In this document: piece by piece, positions 48,345 to 59,040 of the stretch | Layout of the letters: every line of letters starts with the position of its first letter | Numbering within the stretch: the stretch's first letter is position 1 | NCBI RefSeq assembly: GCF_001704415.2 | Contig: NC_030808.1 | Location: 139,887,089-139,951,088 of the forward strand | DNA length: 64,000 nt | Direction of reading: 5' to 3' | Origin: Capra hircus | Taxonomy: Eukaryota; Chordata; Mammalia; Artiodactyla; Bovidae | The notes under the pieces: generated by a model | The model's input: only the letters and a program-made list of their open reading frames with translations | Told to the model about the DNA's origin: nothing | Databases searched by the model: none | Translations under genes and position numbers: made by a program

Positions 48345-48484
48345 TTTTTTTTAATAAACTTATTCATTTTTAATTGGAGGATAATTGCTTTACAGTATTG
48401 TGTTGGTTTCTGCCATACATCAACACGAATCAGCCGTAAGTATACATATGTCCCCTCCCTCTTGAACCTCCCTCCACCTCCCCA
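48345..48484 (-). mobile_element. L1 3'-terminal fragment
   Basis: ATTGGAGGATAATTGCTTTA, ACATCAACACGAATCAGCCG, ACATATGTCCCCTCCCTC in reverse; close to the piece at 24066. Confidence 0.87.
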
Positions 48485-48559
48485 GCTATGCTTCTTAATT
48501 CGATTAAAAATCTCTGTAACTTTGTTGACACACAGTGATGAGTGAGAGTCAGGGAAGCC

Positions 48560-48960
48560 AGTTCAGTTGCTCAGTTGTGTCCAACTCTGCCACCCCATGG
48601 ACTGCAGCACGCCAGGCTTCCCTGTCCATCACCAGCTCCTACAGCTTGCTCAAACTCATGTCCATTGAGTCGGTGATGCCATCAACTGTCTCATCCTCTG
48701 TTGTCCCCTTCTCCTCCTGCCTTCAAACTTTCCCAGCATCAGGGTCTTTTTCAAAGAGTCAGTTCGTCACATCAGGTGGCCAAAGTATTGGAGCTTCAGC
48801 TTCAGCATTGGTCCTTTCAATGAATATTCAGGACTGATTTCCTTTAGGATTGACTAGTTTGATCTTCTTACAGTCCAAAGGACTTTCAAGAGTCTTCTCC
48901 AACACCACAGTTCAAGAGCATCAATTCTTTGGCACTCAGCTTTCTTTATGGTCCAACTGT
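48560..48960 (-). mobile_element. BovB 3' fragment
   Basis: Reverse, from CAGTTCAGTTGCTCAGTTGT to CTTTCTTTATGGTCCAACTG. Confidence 0.92.
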
Positions 48961-48967
48961 CAGTTAC

Positions 48968-49022
48968 AGGCCATGAGGTCGCAAAGAGTCAGACACAACT
49001 TAGTGGCTGAACAACAGCAACA
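48968..49022 (+). mobile_element. 55-bp SINE/BovB tail with 7-bp direct repeats
   Basis: Only the extreme 3' end is present (GTCGCAAAGAGTCAGACACA, GTGGCTGAACAACAGC). CAGTTAC flanks it at 48961-48967 and 49023-49029, at the 5' border of the preceding minus-strand BovB. Confidence 0.78.
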
Positions 49023-49339
49023 CAGTTACGAGGAAGGATTGGAATAATGACATGAGTTATATGGGACTTCCCCTAAGAGAGCTCACAGCTCTGTGACCAA
49101 TAAAATAGGTCGAGGACCCAGTTCTTCCCTGCACCCCAATGTGATAGGATTATTTGCAAGCAGAGAGAAAGCTAGAGGAAAAGGAGCAGCCTTTGACCAC
49201 AGGCCTGCTCACCAACCAGCTGAAAGATGGCCATTGTCTTGTTCATGCTTGTCTCTGCATCACTAGACCCTGGACTGGACCAGCCCTCTTTTACAACCCA
49301 TCCTCTGAAGTCCTATCATAATCAATTTTAAAAATCTCA

Positions 49340-49470
49340 TTAGTCTTCAAACAATCCTAAAGTTAACTTTGTACTATCCCATTTCACAGATGCAGAATCA
49401 GAGGTTCAGAGACATTCAGACACATGCTACATACAACTCACACAGCTGGTGAGAAGGAATGTCAGTATTT
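49340..49470 (+). repeat. MIR-like SINE fragment
   Basis: CCCATTTCACAGATGCAGAA, CAGAGGTTCAGAGACATTCA, ACAACTCACACAGCTGGTGA follow the MIR core. Confidence 0.7.
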
Positions 49471-49689
49471 CATTACATTTTTGTCTGACTCAAATATCTC
49501 TGTTCATTATTTTGCAAAAGGTTGGCAGCCTCATTAATATCATGAGAGTAGTAAACAGGCCCCTCCCCCACTATAACCTGCACAGAAGACTGAAATCCAG
49601 CCTGGATCTCAGATTTGAGATTTGTATAACCTGAAAAAAAAGGTATATATTTGTATTCATATCACCGTAGCTCTGTATATGTATATATG

Positions 49690-49905
49690 TACGAGTGCTA
49701 AATCACTTCAGTTGTGTCCGACTCTTAGCGACCCTATAGATTAGCCTGCCAGTCTCCTCTATCCATGGGATCCTCCAGGCAAGAATACTGGAGTGGGTTG
49801 CCATTTCCTCCTACAGGGAATCTTCCCAGCCCAGGGGTCAAACCCCCATCTTCTGCGGCTCCTGCACTGCAGCTAGATTCTTCACCACTGAGCTACAGGG
49901 AAGCC
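49690..49905 (-). mobile_element. Bov-tA SINE between AT repeats
   Basis: Reverse: GAGTGCTAAATCACTTCAGT to CACTGAGCTACAGGGAAGCC. Flanked on both sides by (TA)n sequence, so any target-site duplication is hidden. Confidence 0.88.
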
Positions 49906-49975
49906 ATATATATATATATGAAAAAAATATATATATATATGTAAGCTATGTATATAGTTGCATATATATATGTAT
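49906..49975. repeat. (AT)n-rich sequence
   Basis: Two AT dinucleotide runs separated by an A run, then degenerate ATAT-type sequence. Confidence 0.85.
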
Positions 49976-50017
49976 AAATCACACATAGATAATCAGATTT
50001 ATTCTATATCCACTGTT

Positions 50018-50702
50018 CTCAGATGACCCCAGATATGGTTGGCAGGCACCTATAGAGTCCCTGAGAATCTCTCAGGGATCTGTAAAATTAAAAACTATTT
50101 TCAAAATAACACTAGACAGTATTTGCCTTTAAGACTGACAGATCCAAAGTGGTCACAGGACAGCCTCCTGGGGCGTTAGTTGGACTCAAGGCTGTGGGAG
50201 TCTCAGACACACTGTCCCTGTTCTTCACCTTCACATACTCGCGACAAAAACAAATGCATCAACTGCCAGCTTTGCTTGAGCATGTCCTTGAGAAAGCAAA
50301 GGATACATTTCTGCCCATCTCGTGCCTCGAGGACTCATCTTTTCCATAGTCTGTGAGGTGGAACAGCAAGAATGCACAGTGCACACGTGTGCTGGGGCTC
50401 AAAAGGAAGATGGGTATGTGCTGGGCTGGCTGTGAGCTCGTCAGCTGCCTTTGTCATGGAAAACCATGCTCACTTGAAGGAAAAACCAACAGTCTGGGTA
50501 TTTGACTTTTTCGAAATGAAAAGTGAGTATTATCACTTCCAGGAAAACAACTGAGAGTGTCTGTTGCCAATGGCAAAAACTGAGCTTTCAAATCAAAATC
50601 ATATTTTTGAAAATGTATATTCTCCACCACATTCTTAATGTATCTTCCCAATATCTAAATACTTTTATGGTGATAATAGTGGTGATATTAGAAGCTATGC
50701 TT
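50018..50702 (+). pseudogene. hAT transposase fossil, piece 1 of 3
   Basis: Decayed coding sequence of a hAT-superfamily transposon, Charlie/Zaphod-like and related to the ZBED group of domesticated transposases. Landmarks recognised in order: AAAACTATTTTCAAAATAAC, TATTTGCCTTTAAGACTGAC, TTCACCTTCACATACTCGC, CTGGGTATTTGACTTTTTCG, CTGTTGCCAATGGCAAAAAC, GGTGATATTAGAAGCTATGC. A 66-codon open frame remains at 50149-50349. Multiple frameshifts and stops make it non-coding. The catalytic region upstream and the 5' terminal repeat are not visible. Confidence 0.72.
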
Positions 50703-51740
50703 TTAAAAAGTACTACAGAATGGAAACAACTCATACAATTCAGTAACAAAAACAAGCAACAATAAAAAAAACATGGACAGAAGACTTAAATACACAACTC
50801 TCCAAAAAACACTTACAGATGGCAATAGGGTCATGAAAAGATGCTCAACATCACTAATTGTTAGAGAAATGCAAAGCAAAACTACAATGAGGTGCCACTT
50901 TACACAAGTCAAAATGGCCGTCATTAAAAAGTCTACAAATAGCAAATTCTGGAGAGGATGTAGAGAAAAGGGAACTCTCCTTTTAATGTGAATGTGAATT
51001 GATACAATGCTTTGGAGAACAGTGTGCAGGTTCCTCAAAAACTAAAAATGGAGCTACCATATGATCCAGCAATCCCATGCCGGGCACATATCTGGACAAA
51101 ATTATAATTCAAAAAGATGCATGTACCCCTATGTTCATAGCAGCAATATTCACAATAGCCAAACATAGAAACAATCTAAATGGTCATTGGCAGATGGATG
51201 GATAAAGAAGGTGTGGTACATATACACAATGGAATATTACTCAGCCATAAAAAGGAGCGGATTTGAGTCAGTTCTAGTAAAGTGAACGAAGCTAGAGCCT
51301 GTTGTACAGAGCAAAGTAAGTCAGAAAGAGAAAAACAAATATTGTATATTAACACATATATATGGAATCTAGATAAATAGTACTAATGAACCATATTCTC
51401 TGGGAAGGAATGGAGATACAGATGTAGAGAAAAGACTTGTGGACACAGCAAGGGAATGAGAGAGTAAGATGAATTGAGAGTAGCACTGATGCATATATAT
51501 ATATATATATACACACTATAATGCATAAAATAGACAGATGGTGGGAAGCTGCTCTATAGCACAGGGAGCCCAGCCTGGTTCTTTGTGATGACCTAGAGGG
51601 GAGGGATGAGGGTGGAGAAGGGGGGAGACTCAAAAGGGAGAGGATATATATATACATATATATATATGACTGATTTGCACTATTGTATGGCAGAAACCAA
51701 TGCAACACTGTAAAGAAATTATCCTCCAGCTAAAAAATAT
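50703..51740 (+). mobile_element. L1 ORF2 C-terminus and 3' end inserted in the hAT fossil
   Basis: GAAAAGATGCTCAACATCAC, CACTTTACACAAGTCAAAAT, ATACACAATGGAATATTACT, then the 3' untranslated end (GCACAGGGAGCCCAGCCTGG, GCAACACTGTAAAGAAATTA). The open frame persists for about 72 codons at 50773-50991, then is broken by a frameshift. Confidence 0.88.
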
Positions 51741-52124
51741 ATTAAAAAAGAAGATGTGGTACATATATACAGTGAAATACTCAACCATTAAGAGAATGAG
51801 ATAATGACATTGGCAGCAACATGGATGGACTTAGAGATTATTCATACTAAGTGAAATAAATCAGAAAGAGAAAGATAAATACCATTTGATATTACTTATA
51901 TGTAGAATCTAAAATATGACACAAATGAATTTATTTATGAAACAGAGACAAATTCACAGACATAGAAAACAAATGTATGTTTAACAAAAGGAAAAAGGGG
52001 TGAGGAAGGGATAAATTAGGAAGTTTGGGATTAGCAAATATAAACTATTGTATATAAAATAGATAAATAGCAATTGTATAGCACAAGGAACTATATTCAA
52101 TATCCTGTTATAAACCACAATGGG

Positions 52125-52419
52125 CTTCGCTGATAGCTCAATTGGTAAACAATCCGTCTGTAATGCAGGAGACTCCAGTTCAATTCCTGGCTTGAGAAGA
52201 TCCCCTGGAAAAGGGACAGGCTACCCACTCCAGTATTCTTGGGCTTCCCCTGTGGCTCAAATGGTAAAGAATCCACTTGCAATGTGGGTAGACCTGGGTT
52301 CAGTCCCTGGGTTGGGAAGATCCCCTGGTGAAGGGAATGGCTACCCACTCCAGTATTCTGGCTTAGAGAACTCCACGGACTGTTGAGTCCATGGGGTCGT
52401 AAAGAGTTGGACATGACTG
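52125..52419 (+). mobile_element. Bov-tA SINE with duplicated head inside one target-site duplication
   Basis: A SINE left part (52125-52240, head GCTTCGCTGATAGCTCAATT) is followed immediately by a second head plus body and tail (52241-52419). The pair is bracketed by AACCACAATGGG (52113-52124) and AACCACAGTGGG (52420-52431), which match at 11 of 12 bases. Confidence 0.85.
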
Positions 52420-52435
52420 AACCACAGTGGGAAAG

Positions 52436-52495
52436 AAAACCCAGGTCTCCTGTATTGCAGGCAGATTCTTTCCCATTTGAGCCACCAGAAGCCAT
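52436..52495 (-). mobile_element. Bov-tA SINE head fragment
   Basis: Only the tRNA-related head in reverse (ACCCAGGTCTCCTGTATTGC to TGAGCCACCAGAAGCC), next to a CA repeat. Confidence 0.8.
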
Positions 52496-52497
52496 AT

Positions 52498-52499
<2 letters not shown>

Positions 52500-52535
<36 letters not shown>
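52500..52535. repeat. (CA)n microsatellite
   Basis: Uninterrupted dinucleotide run of about 18 units. Confidence 0.97.
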
Positions 52536-52540
<5 letters not shown>

Positions 52541-52696
52541 TGCACACATATATGTATATGTACACACATGCACATATATGTACATATGTATACATACATG
52601 TGTACACATACATATGTGTGTTTATGTATATATAACTGAACAATTTTGCTATACACCTAAAACTAACACAATAATGTGAGTCAACTACACTTCAAT

Positions 52697-53325
52697 GAAA
52701 GAACATATTGTATAATGAAATGTTTCAACATTCAAAATATTCATCTGACTAAGAAAATCAATATTTTCCAATAAACTATCCATGGATAGAGGGGTTTTTT
52801 ACATTAAAAATTCACACATATACAAATGATCCATTCAAAGTGCAAAATACAATGATAGATTTTAATGTATGAAAAGGCTGTTGATGTGGTTTCTGATTCT
52901 GTATGTCAACTAACCTTTAAACACTACCTTTTGTTGACTTTTGGGGACATATCAGAAGAAAAGCCACGTTTATCTTAAAAGGTTAGTAGGCTCCCCTTTT
53001 CCACTTGTCTGTATGCAGCTGTATTTTCTTCACATACTTGAACCAAAACTTCAGCAGACTGAAGGCAGAAGCAGCTACTCTGCCCCATTGTAAGCCACAT
53101 GTTTAAAGAGATTTTCCAAAATGTAAAACAATGCCTTCCTTCTCACGAAATTCTTTTGCTTATTTTGGAAAATACAGTTTTCATTTAAAAGTCCTATTTA
53201 TGATACGATGTTGTGGGTTTATTATTGTCACTTCATTTTTTAAAAGTTTTCTCAGATGACTTTCTAGTACAATAAATACTGACAAGTCTAACTCACATAA
53301 ACAAATACTCTTCAGAGATCTCAAT
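52697..53325 (+). pseudogene. hAT transposase fossil, piece 2 of 3
   Basis: Continues piece 1 after the L1 insertion. Landmarks: ATATTGTATAATGAAATGTT, GATCCATTCAAAGTGCAAAA, TGGTTTCTGATTCTGTATGT, TTCTTCACATACTTGAACCA, CCAAAATGTAAAACAATGCC. This covers the C-terminal region that in hAT proteins carries the dimerisation domain, then the start of the 3' untranslated region. The frame is destroyed. Confidence 0.75.
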
Positions 53326-54160
53326 AATTTTTTTAACTTTAACTTTTCAATTTTAATTTTGTACTTAGGTATAGCTGACTTACAGTTTCAGATGTGCTTC
53401 ATGGTGATTTTTATTTTCTATACATATATTTTTTCTTTTTCCTTTTCAGATTCTTTTCCATTATAGTTTTGAAGGATATTGACTATAGTTCCCTATGCTA
53501 TACAGTAGGGCCTTGTTGGCTATCTATTTTATATATAATAGTTTGTAGCTATCAATCCCAAACTCCTAATTTATCTCTTTCCTTTCCCCTTTCAGTTCAG
53601 TTCAGTTGCTCAGTCATGTCCCACACTTTGCGACCCCATGGACTGCAGGCTTCCCTGCCCATCACCAACTCCCAGAGTCTACTCAAACTCATGTCCATTG
53701 TGTCAGTGATGCCATCCAATGATCTTGTCCTCTGTCATCCCCTTCTCCTCCCATCTTCAATCTTTCCCAGCATCAGGGTCTTTTCCAATTAGTCGATTCT
53801 TTGTATCACGTGGCCAAAATATTAGAGTTTTAGCATCAGTCCTTCCAAGGAATATTCAGGATTTCCTTTAGGATTGACTGGTTGGATCTCCTTGTGGTCC
53901 AAGGGACTCTCAAGAGTCTTCTCCAACACCATAGTTCAAAAGCATCAATTCTTCGGCACTCAGCTTTCTTTATAGTCCAACTCTCACACCCACACATGAC
54001 TATTTTTTTCTATGTCGGTGAGTCTATTTCTGTTTTGTAAAGGAGTTCACTTGTGTCAGTTTTTAGAGCCTACATATCTGCTATCACACGATATTTGCCT
54101 TTCTCTATCTGACTGTGATCATGTCTAGGTCCATCCATGTTGCTACCAAACCTGGATGGA
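53325..54160 (-). mobile_element. L1 3' end (minus) inserted in the hAT fossil, itself carrying BovB
   Basis: Outer parts: TATAGCTGACTTACAGTTTC, CCCTATGCTATACAGTAGGG on the left; GTGAGTCTATTTCTGTTTTG and TAGGTCCATCCATGTTGCTA on the right. The BovB at 53593-54000 sits between them. Confidence 0.82.
53593..54000 (-). mobile_element. BovB 3' fragment nested in an L1
   Basis: Reverse, from CAGTTCAGTTGCTCAGTCAT to the ORF2 end (CAACTCTCACACCCACACAT). Confidence 0.93.
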
Positions 54161-54165
54161 CAAAT

Positions 54166-54215
54166 TTTTAAGAGCCATCCCAAGACCCAAAATTTTGAGA
54201 TGAGTCCTGTGTAAT
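54166..54215 (+). pseudogene. hAT fossil, piece 3 of 3 (3' end)
   Basis: AAATTTTTAAGAGCCATCCC and AAGACCCAAAATTTTGAGAT follow directly, in the family's order, from the end of piece 2 (CTCAATAATTTTT). The piece is short, so the call leans on its position. Confidence 0.5.
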
Positions 54216-54921
54216 CGAAAAGGTTTAAAAGTTTTAAATCTATTTTGATGTGCTTTCAAGGCTTAGAGTCTAATAGAATTTTCTTAGAACAAGGGTCAAA
54301 CCTTCAACTAAACTTTAACCCCTGAGATCATTCTCTGATAGCCTTTCATCCCCACCCCAGCACTTGGCCCTCCAGTACTCCCTTCAGTCATCACCATATC
54401 CCAGCCTTGCTTAGTCATCACGTTCTCCTTCTTACCTGGGTAAGCTGCTGCCTTTCTGGTAGTGTCTCCATGTCCTCCCCTTCCCTCCCTACAATGGAAG
54501 CCCTTGCTGAGAGCAAGGCAGAGAGTTGGGCAGCCTTTCTGAGAGCCCTGGGCTGTACATCCCTGGACACCTGGTAACACCTGGGTATATCATCTTCCTC
54601 CTGGTACCCAGAGCCCAGAACAGTGTTACTGATGGATGCTGGGTAACACCTGGGTATTTTCTTCCTCCTGGTACTCAGAGCCCAATTCAGACTCAGCCTC
54701 ACCTTATAGGTCACCATCACCACTTTCATACCAGCTGCTCCATCCTAACAGAAATACCATTTTCAGCTCTTAGAAACTTTTCCAGCTGTCTTGCTTCATG
54801 ATATGTAAGTTTCATATCAAAACAGGTAAAATGGCTCAAAGAGATATGGACGGTCACCTTATAATCATAAAAGTATTTTCAAAAATCCTCAACCAGAAAC
54901 TTATCACACTTAACCTGTTGC
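54216..54921. other. Intronic sequence with a 69-bp partial tandem duplication
   Basis: The block at about 54572-54640 (GGTAACACCTGGGTAT, CTTCCTCCTGGTACCCAGAG) recurs at about 54641-54690 with a few differences. Open frames on both strands across it have no domain. Confidence 0.75.
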
Positions 54922-55136
54922 AGAGTTGACACTTGAACTACATGGGGGTTGGGTGCCCACCCCCCACATAGGTAAACGTCCATGTTTAACTTTGCAGTCT
55001 GCTCTCCATATCAGAGGTTCTGAGACCTGGAACTCTACAGGCATAGGTTGTGGAATACCGTAGTATATACTATTGAAAAAAATTTGCATGTAAGTGGACC
55101 AGCACAGTTTAAACTTGTTGTTCAAGGGTCAACTAG
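54922..55136 (+). mobile_element. Tigger/MER2-like DNA-transposon MITE
   Basis: Diverged terminal inverted repeats: GAGTTGACACTTGAACTACA on the left and TTGTTCAAGGGTCAACTA on the right. About 215 bp, with TGGGGGTTGGGTGCCCACCC next to the left end. The family name is tentative. Confidence 0.65.
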
Positions 55137-56063
55137 AGGTAGACACCCATGCAGAGACACCATATAGCTATCAAAATGGATTTCCCCCCTATTTTCGAAG
55201 GCATCAGGAGTGATTATCAGTGTGGACTAACAAAATGCCTAAGCAACTTTTCAATGTCAAATTTTTAAAAGTCACAGCATTAGAGAATGGTTACTCTTAC
55301 ATATGATGAGAGGGGTTTTGGATGTGAAGACGACATCAACTATGGGAACATGTTTAAAGTCCTCCTTAAGACAAATGATGCTCAGATAATTCTTATTTCC
55401 ACTTCCACCTGCTCAGACAGACCAGGCATGAAAGATGGGAAGTTCAGAACACCCCCAACCTGCATGCTGCAGGGTCTTGGGAGCTGTGCTGATACTTTTA
55501 CCAAATTTCAGATAAATAAAGAATGAAGGCATTGTGAGGAAGCAAAGTGAATTTCTCAAAATAACCTACAGCATCATAATAACATCTGTTGTAGGTAATG
55601 AAAGAACATTTGGCTAAATACAAATATGACAGGGATATTTTCTAATTGAAAAAGAAAATCTCTTTAAATATCATATAATCCAGTCTATCTTCCTCTCCAA
55701 GAAATTGAGGCATATAATCTTTCATTAACTAATTGCTGATACATTATTTAACAGCAACACAGATTCAAAAAAGATTTGGTTGAATGACATCTGAGAGTAT
55801 ATCTGGTAACACACAGATACATATTTTAAAGTCTCCTGCATTTTGGATTTAGCCAACGGTTTAAGTGAATAAGAAGATAGGAAACAGACTTGATCCTCTG
55901 TGGAAACAATCACAGGTACTTTGCAATGTATTTATCTTTTATACCCACATTTCATCAGAAATACAAGGAATCAAGACAGAGCCCCTGATATCTGTTGAAG
56001 AAAGATGATTTACGGTCCCCAGATTTCCACTACATACACCAAGAGTATCTACAACATCAATAA
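55137..56063. other. AT-rich intronic sequence without a recognised element
   Basis: A 79-codon plus-strand open frame at 55287-55526 has no domain or splice context. Nothing else recognised. Confidence 0.5.
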
Positions 56064-56272
56064 TGTGTGTGTGCTTAGTCGCTCAGATGTCCCCAACTCT
56101 TTGTGATCCCATGGACTAGAGCCCAACAGGCTCCTATGTCTATGGGATTCTCCAGGCAAGAATACTGGAGTGCATTGTCATTTCCTTTTCTAGGGGATCT
56201 TCCAGACCCAGGGATCAAACCTGGGTCTCTTGCACTGCAGGTGGATTCTTTACCACTGAGCCGCCAGGGAAG
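56064..56272 (-). mobile_element. Bov-tA SINE
   Basis: Reverse: GTGTGCTTAGTCGCTCAGAT to CTGAGCCGCCAGGGAAG. The adjoining sequence is a plus-strand BovB tail. Confidence 0.9.
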
Positions 56273-56275
56273 TGA

Positions 56276-56657
56276 AAGAAGGCTGAGCACTGAAGAATTG
56301 ATGCTTTCGAATTGTGGTGCTGGAGAAGACTCCTGAGAGGCCCTGGGATAGCAAGGAGATCAAACTGGTCAATCCCAAAGGATTATTCAGTGGAAGGGTT
56401 GATGCTGAGGTTCAAACTCCAATATTTTGGCCACCTGATGTGAAGAGCCGATACATTGGGAAAAAACCTGATACTGGGAAAGACTGTGGACAAGAGGAGA
56501 AGAGGGCAATGGAGGTTGAGATGGTTGGATGGCATCACCAACTCAATGGACATGAGTTTGAGCAAACCCCAGGAGACAGTGAAGAACAGGGAAGCCTAGT
56601 GTGCTGCAGTCCATTGGGTCACAAAGAGTCAGACACGACTTAGCGACTGATCAACAA
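56276..56657 (+). mobile_element. BovB 3' fragment
   Basis: Starts AAGAAGGCTGAGCACTGAAG and ends GACTGATCAACAATAAC. Confidence 0.92.
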
Positions 56658-58442
56658 TAACAACTTGAATAATATTATACAACATTTAGGGTAAATTGTT
56701 TTCTAAATGTCTGGTGGTTATCTTGAGTTCATTCCATTGTGTTTCCCCAAATGGTAAATGCTTCAATTCTACCCTGAGATCACATAGGTATTCTGAAGTT
56801 AGTAGCTATAAAGCATCACCTCTTGCCCCAAGGGCCCCCTGACTCACCCACCAGGGGAGGTGTCTCCTCCTTTTGCAGGTTTTGGAGAAATGAACATTAC
56901 ACTTTAGAATGTACATTGTGAAGAAAACATGGAGGACTCCTCATGCACTGCATACCCAGTGCCCGCTATTAGATACACCATTCAATATCACAGTAATCCA
57001 AGTCTATGCCCTGACCAATAATGCTGAAGAAGCTGACACTGAACAGTTCTGTGAAGACCTACAAGACCTTCTAGAACTAACACCCAAAAAAGATGTCCTT
57101 TTCATTTTAGGGGACTGGAATGCAAAAGTAGCAAGTCAAGAAATTCATGGAGTAATGGGCAAATTTGGCCTTGGAGTACAGAATGAACAGGGCAAAGGCT
57201 AATAGAGTTTTGCCAAGAGAACACATTGGTCATAGCAAACATCCTCTTCCAACTATGCAAGAGAATACTCTACATATGGACATCACCAGATGGTCAGTAC
57301 TGAAATCAGATTGATTATATTCTTTGCAGTCGAAGATGGAGAAGCTCTATACAGTCAGCAAAACCAAGACCGGGAGCTGACTGTGGCTCAGATCATGAAT
57401 GCCTTATTGCCAAATTCAGACTTAAACTGAAGAAAGTAGGGAAAATCACTAGACCATTCAGGTATGACCTAAATCAAATTCCTTATGATTATACAGTGGA
57501 AGTGACAAATAGATTTAAGAGATTAGATCTGATAGAGTGCCTGAAGACCTATAGATGGAAGTTTGTGACATCGTACAGGAGGCAGGGATCAAGACCATCT
57601 CCAAGAAAAAGAAATGCAAAAAAGGCAAAATGGTTGTCTGAGGAGGCCTTACAAACATCTATGAAAAGAAAAGAAGTGAAAGGCAAAGGAGAAGTGGAAA
57701 GATATACCCATTTGGATGCAGAGTTCCAAAGAATAGCAATAAGAGATAAGAAAGCCTTCCTCAGCAATGCAAAGAAATAGAGGACAACAATAGAATGGGA
57801 AAGACTAGAGATCTCTTCAAGAAAATTAGAGATACCGAGGGAACATTTCATGCAAAGATGGGCTCGATAAAGGACAGAAATGGTATGGACCTAACAGAAG
57901 CAGAAGATATTAACAGGAGGTGGCAAGAATACACAGAAGAACTATACAAAAAAGATCTTCATAACACAGATAATCATGATGGTGTGATCACTCACCTAGA
58001 GCCAGACATCCTGGAATGTGAAGTCAAGTGGGCCTTAGAAAGCATCACTATGAACAAAGCTAGTGGAGGTGATGGAATTCCAGTTGAGCTGTTTCAAATC
58101 CTAAAAGATGATGCTGTGAAAGTGCTGCACTCAATATGCCAGCAAACTTGGAAAACTCAGCAGGGGCCACGGGACTGGAAAAGTCAGTTTTCATTCCAAT
58201 ATCAAAAAAAGGCAATGCCAAATAATGCTCAAACTACTGCACAATTGCATTCATCTCACATGCTAGTAAAGTAATGCTCAAAATTCTCCAAGCCAGGCTT
58301 CAACAGTACATGAACTGTGAACTTTCAGTTGTTCAAGCTGGTTTTAAAAAAGGCAGAGGAACCAGAGATCAAATAGCCAATGTCCGCTGGATCATCAAAA
58401 AAGCAAGAGTTCCAGAAAAAAAAATCTACTTCTGCTTTGTTG

Positions 58443-58654
58443 GGACTTCACTGGTGGCTCAGATGGTAAAGCGTCTGTCTACAATGCGGGAGACCTGGGT
58501 TCGATTCCTGGGTGGGGAAGATCCCCTGGAGAAGGAAATGGCAATCTACTCCAGTACTATTGCCTGGAAAATCCCATGGACAGAGGAGCCTGGTAGGCTA
58601 CAGTCCATGGGGTTGCAAAGAGTAGGACACGACTGAGCCACTTCACTTCACTTC
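58443..58654 (+). mobile_element. Bov-tA SINE inside BovB reverse transcriptase, 15-bp target-site duplication
   Basis: Full-length (GGACTTCACTGGTGGCTCAG to CTGAGCCACTTCACTTC). ACTTCTGCTTTGTTG at 58428-58442 and ACTTCTGCTTTATTG at 58655-58669 flank it with one mismatch. The insertion point is within the codons of palm motif A. Confidence 0.96.
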
Positions 58655-58816
58655 ACTTCTGCTTTATTGACTATGCCAAAGTGTTTGACTGTGTGGATCA
58701 CAACAAACTGTGGAAAATTCTGAAAGAAATGGGACTACCAGACCACCTGACCTGCCCCCTGAGAAATTTGTATGCAGTTCAAGAAGCAACAGTTAGGACT
58801 GGACACGGAACAACAG

Positions 58817-59040
58817 TTTAGCTTAGTTCCATTCAGTTCAATCGCTCAGTCGTGTCCGACTCTTTGTGACCCCATGAAGCACAGCACGCCGGGTCTCCCT
58901 GTCCATCACCAACTCCTGGAGTCCACCCAAACCCATGTCCATTGAGTCCGTGATGCCATCCAACCATCTCATCCTGTGTTGTCCCCTTCTCCTCCTGCCC
59001 TCAACCTTTCCCAGCATCAGGGTCTTTTCAAATGAGTCAG
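58817..59040 (-). mobile_element. BovB 3' fragment nested in BovB reverse transcriptase
   Basis: Antisense BovB tail (TTCAATCGCTCAGTCGTGTC to CAGCATCAGGGTCTTTTCAA) inserted between ACACGGAACAACAG and ACTCGTTCCAAATC, which are contiguous in intact BovB. Confidence 0.92.

Larger units (their letters stand above)
51745..52690 (+). mobile_element. Second L1 3' portion, interrupted by SINEs and a CA repeat
   Basis: The left part (GGCAGCAACATGGATGGACT, AAGTGAAATAAATCAGAAAG, TAGCACAAGGAACTATATTC) and the right part (ACTGAACAATTTTGCTATAC, ACTAACACAATAATGTGAG) belong to the same type of L1 3' end. They are separated by SINE insertions at 52125-52495. Confidence 0.82.

Noticed and set aside
50149..50349. 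Small host gene of 66 codons
   Set aside because: Collinear with decayed hAT transposase sequence on both sides, with stops and frameshifts outside the frame.
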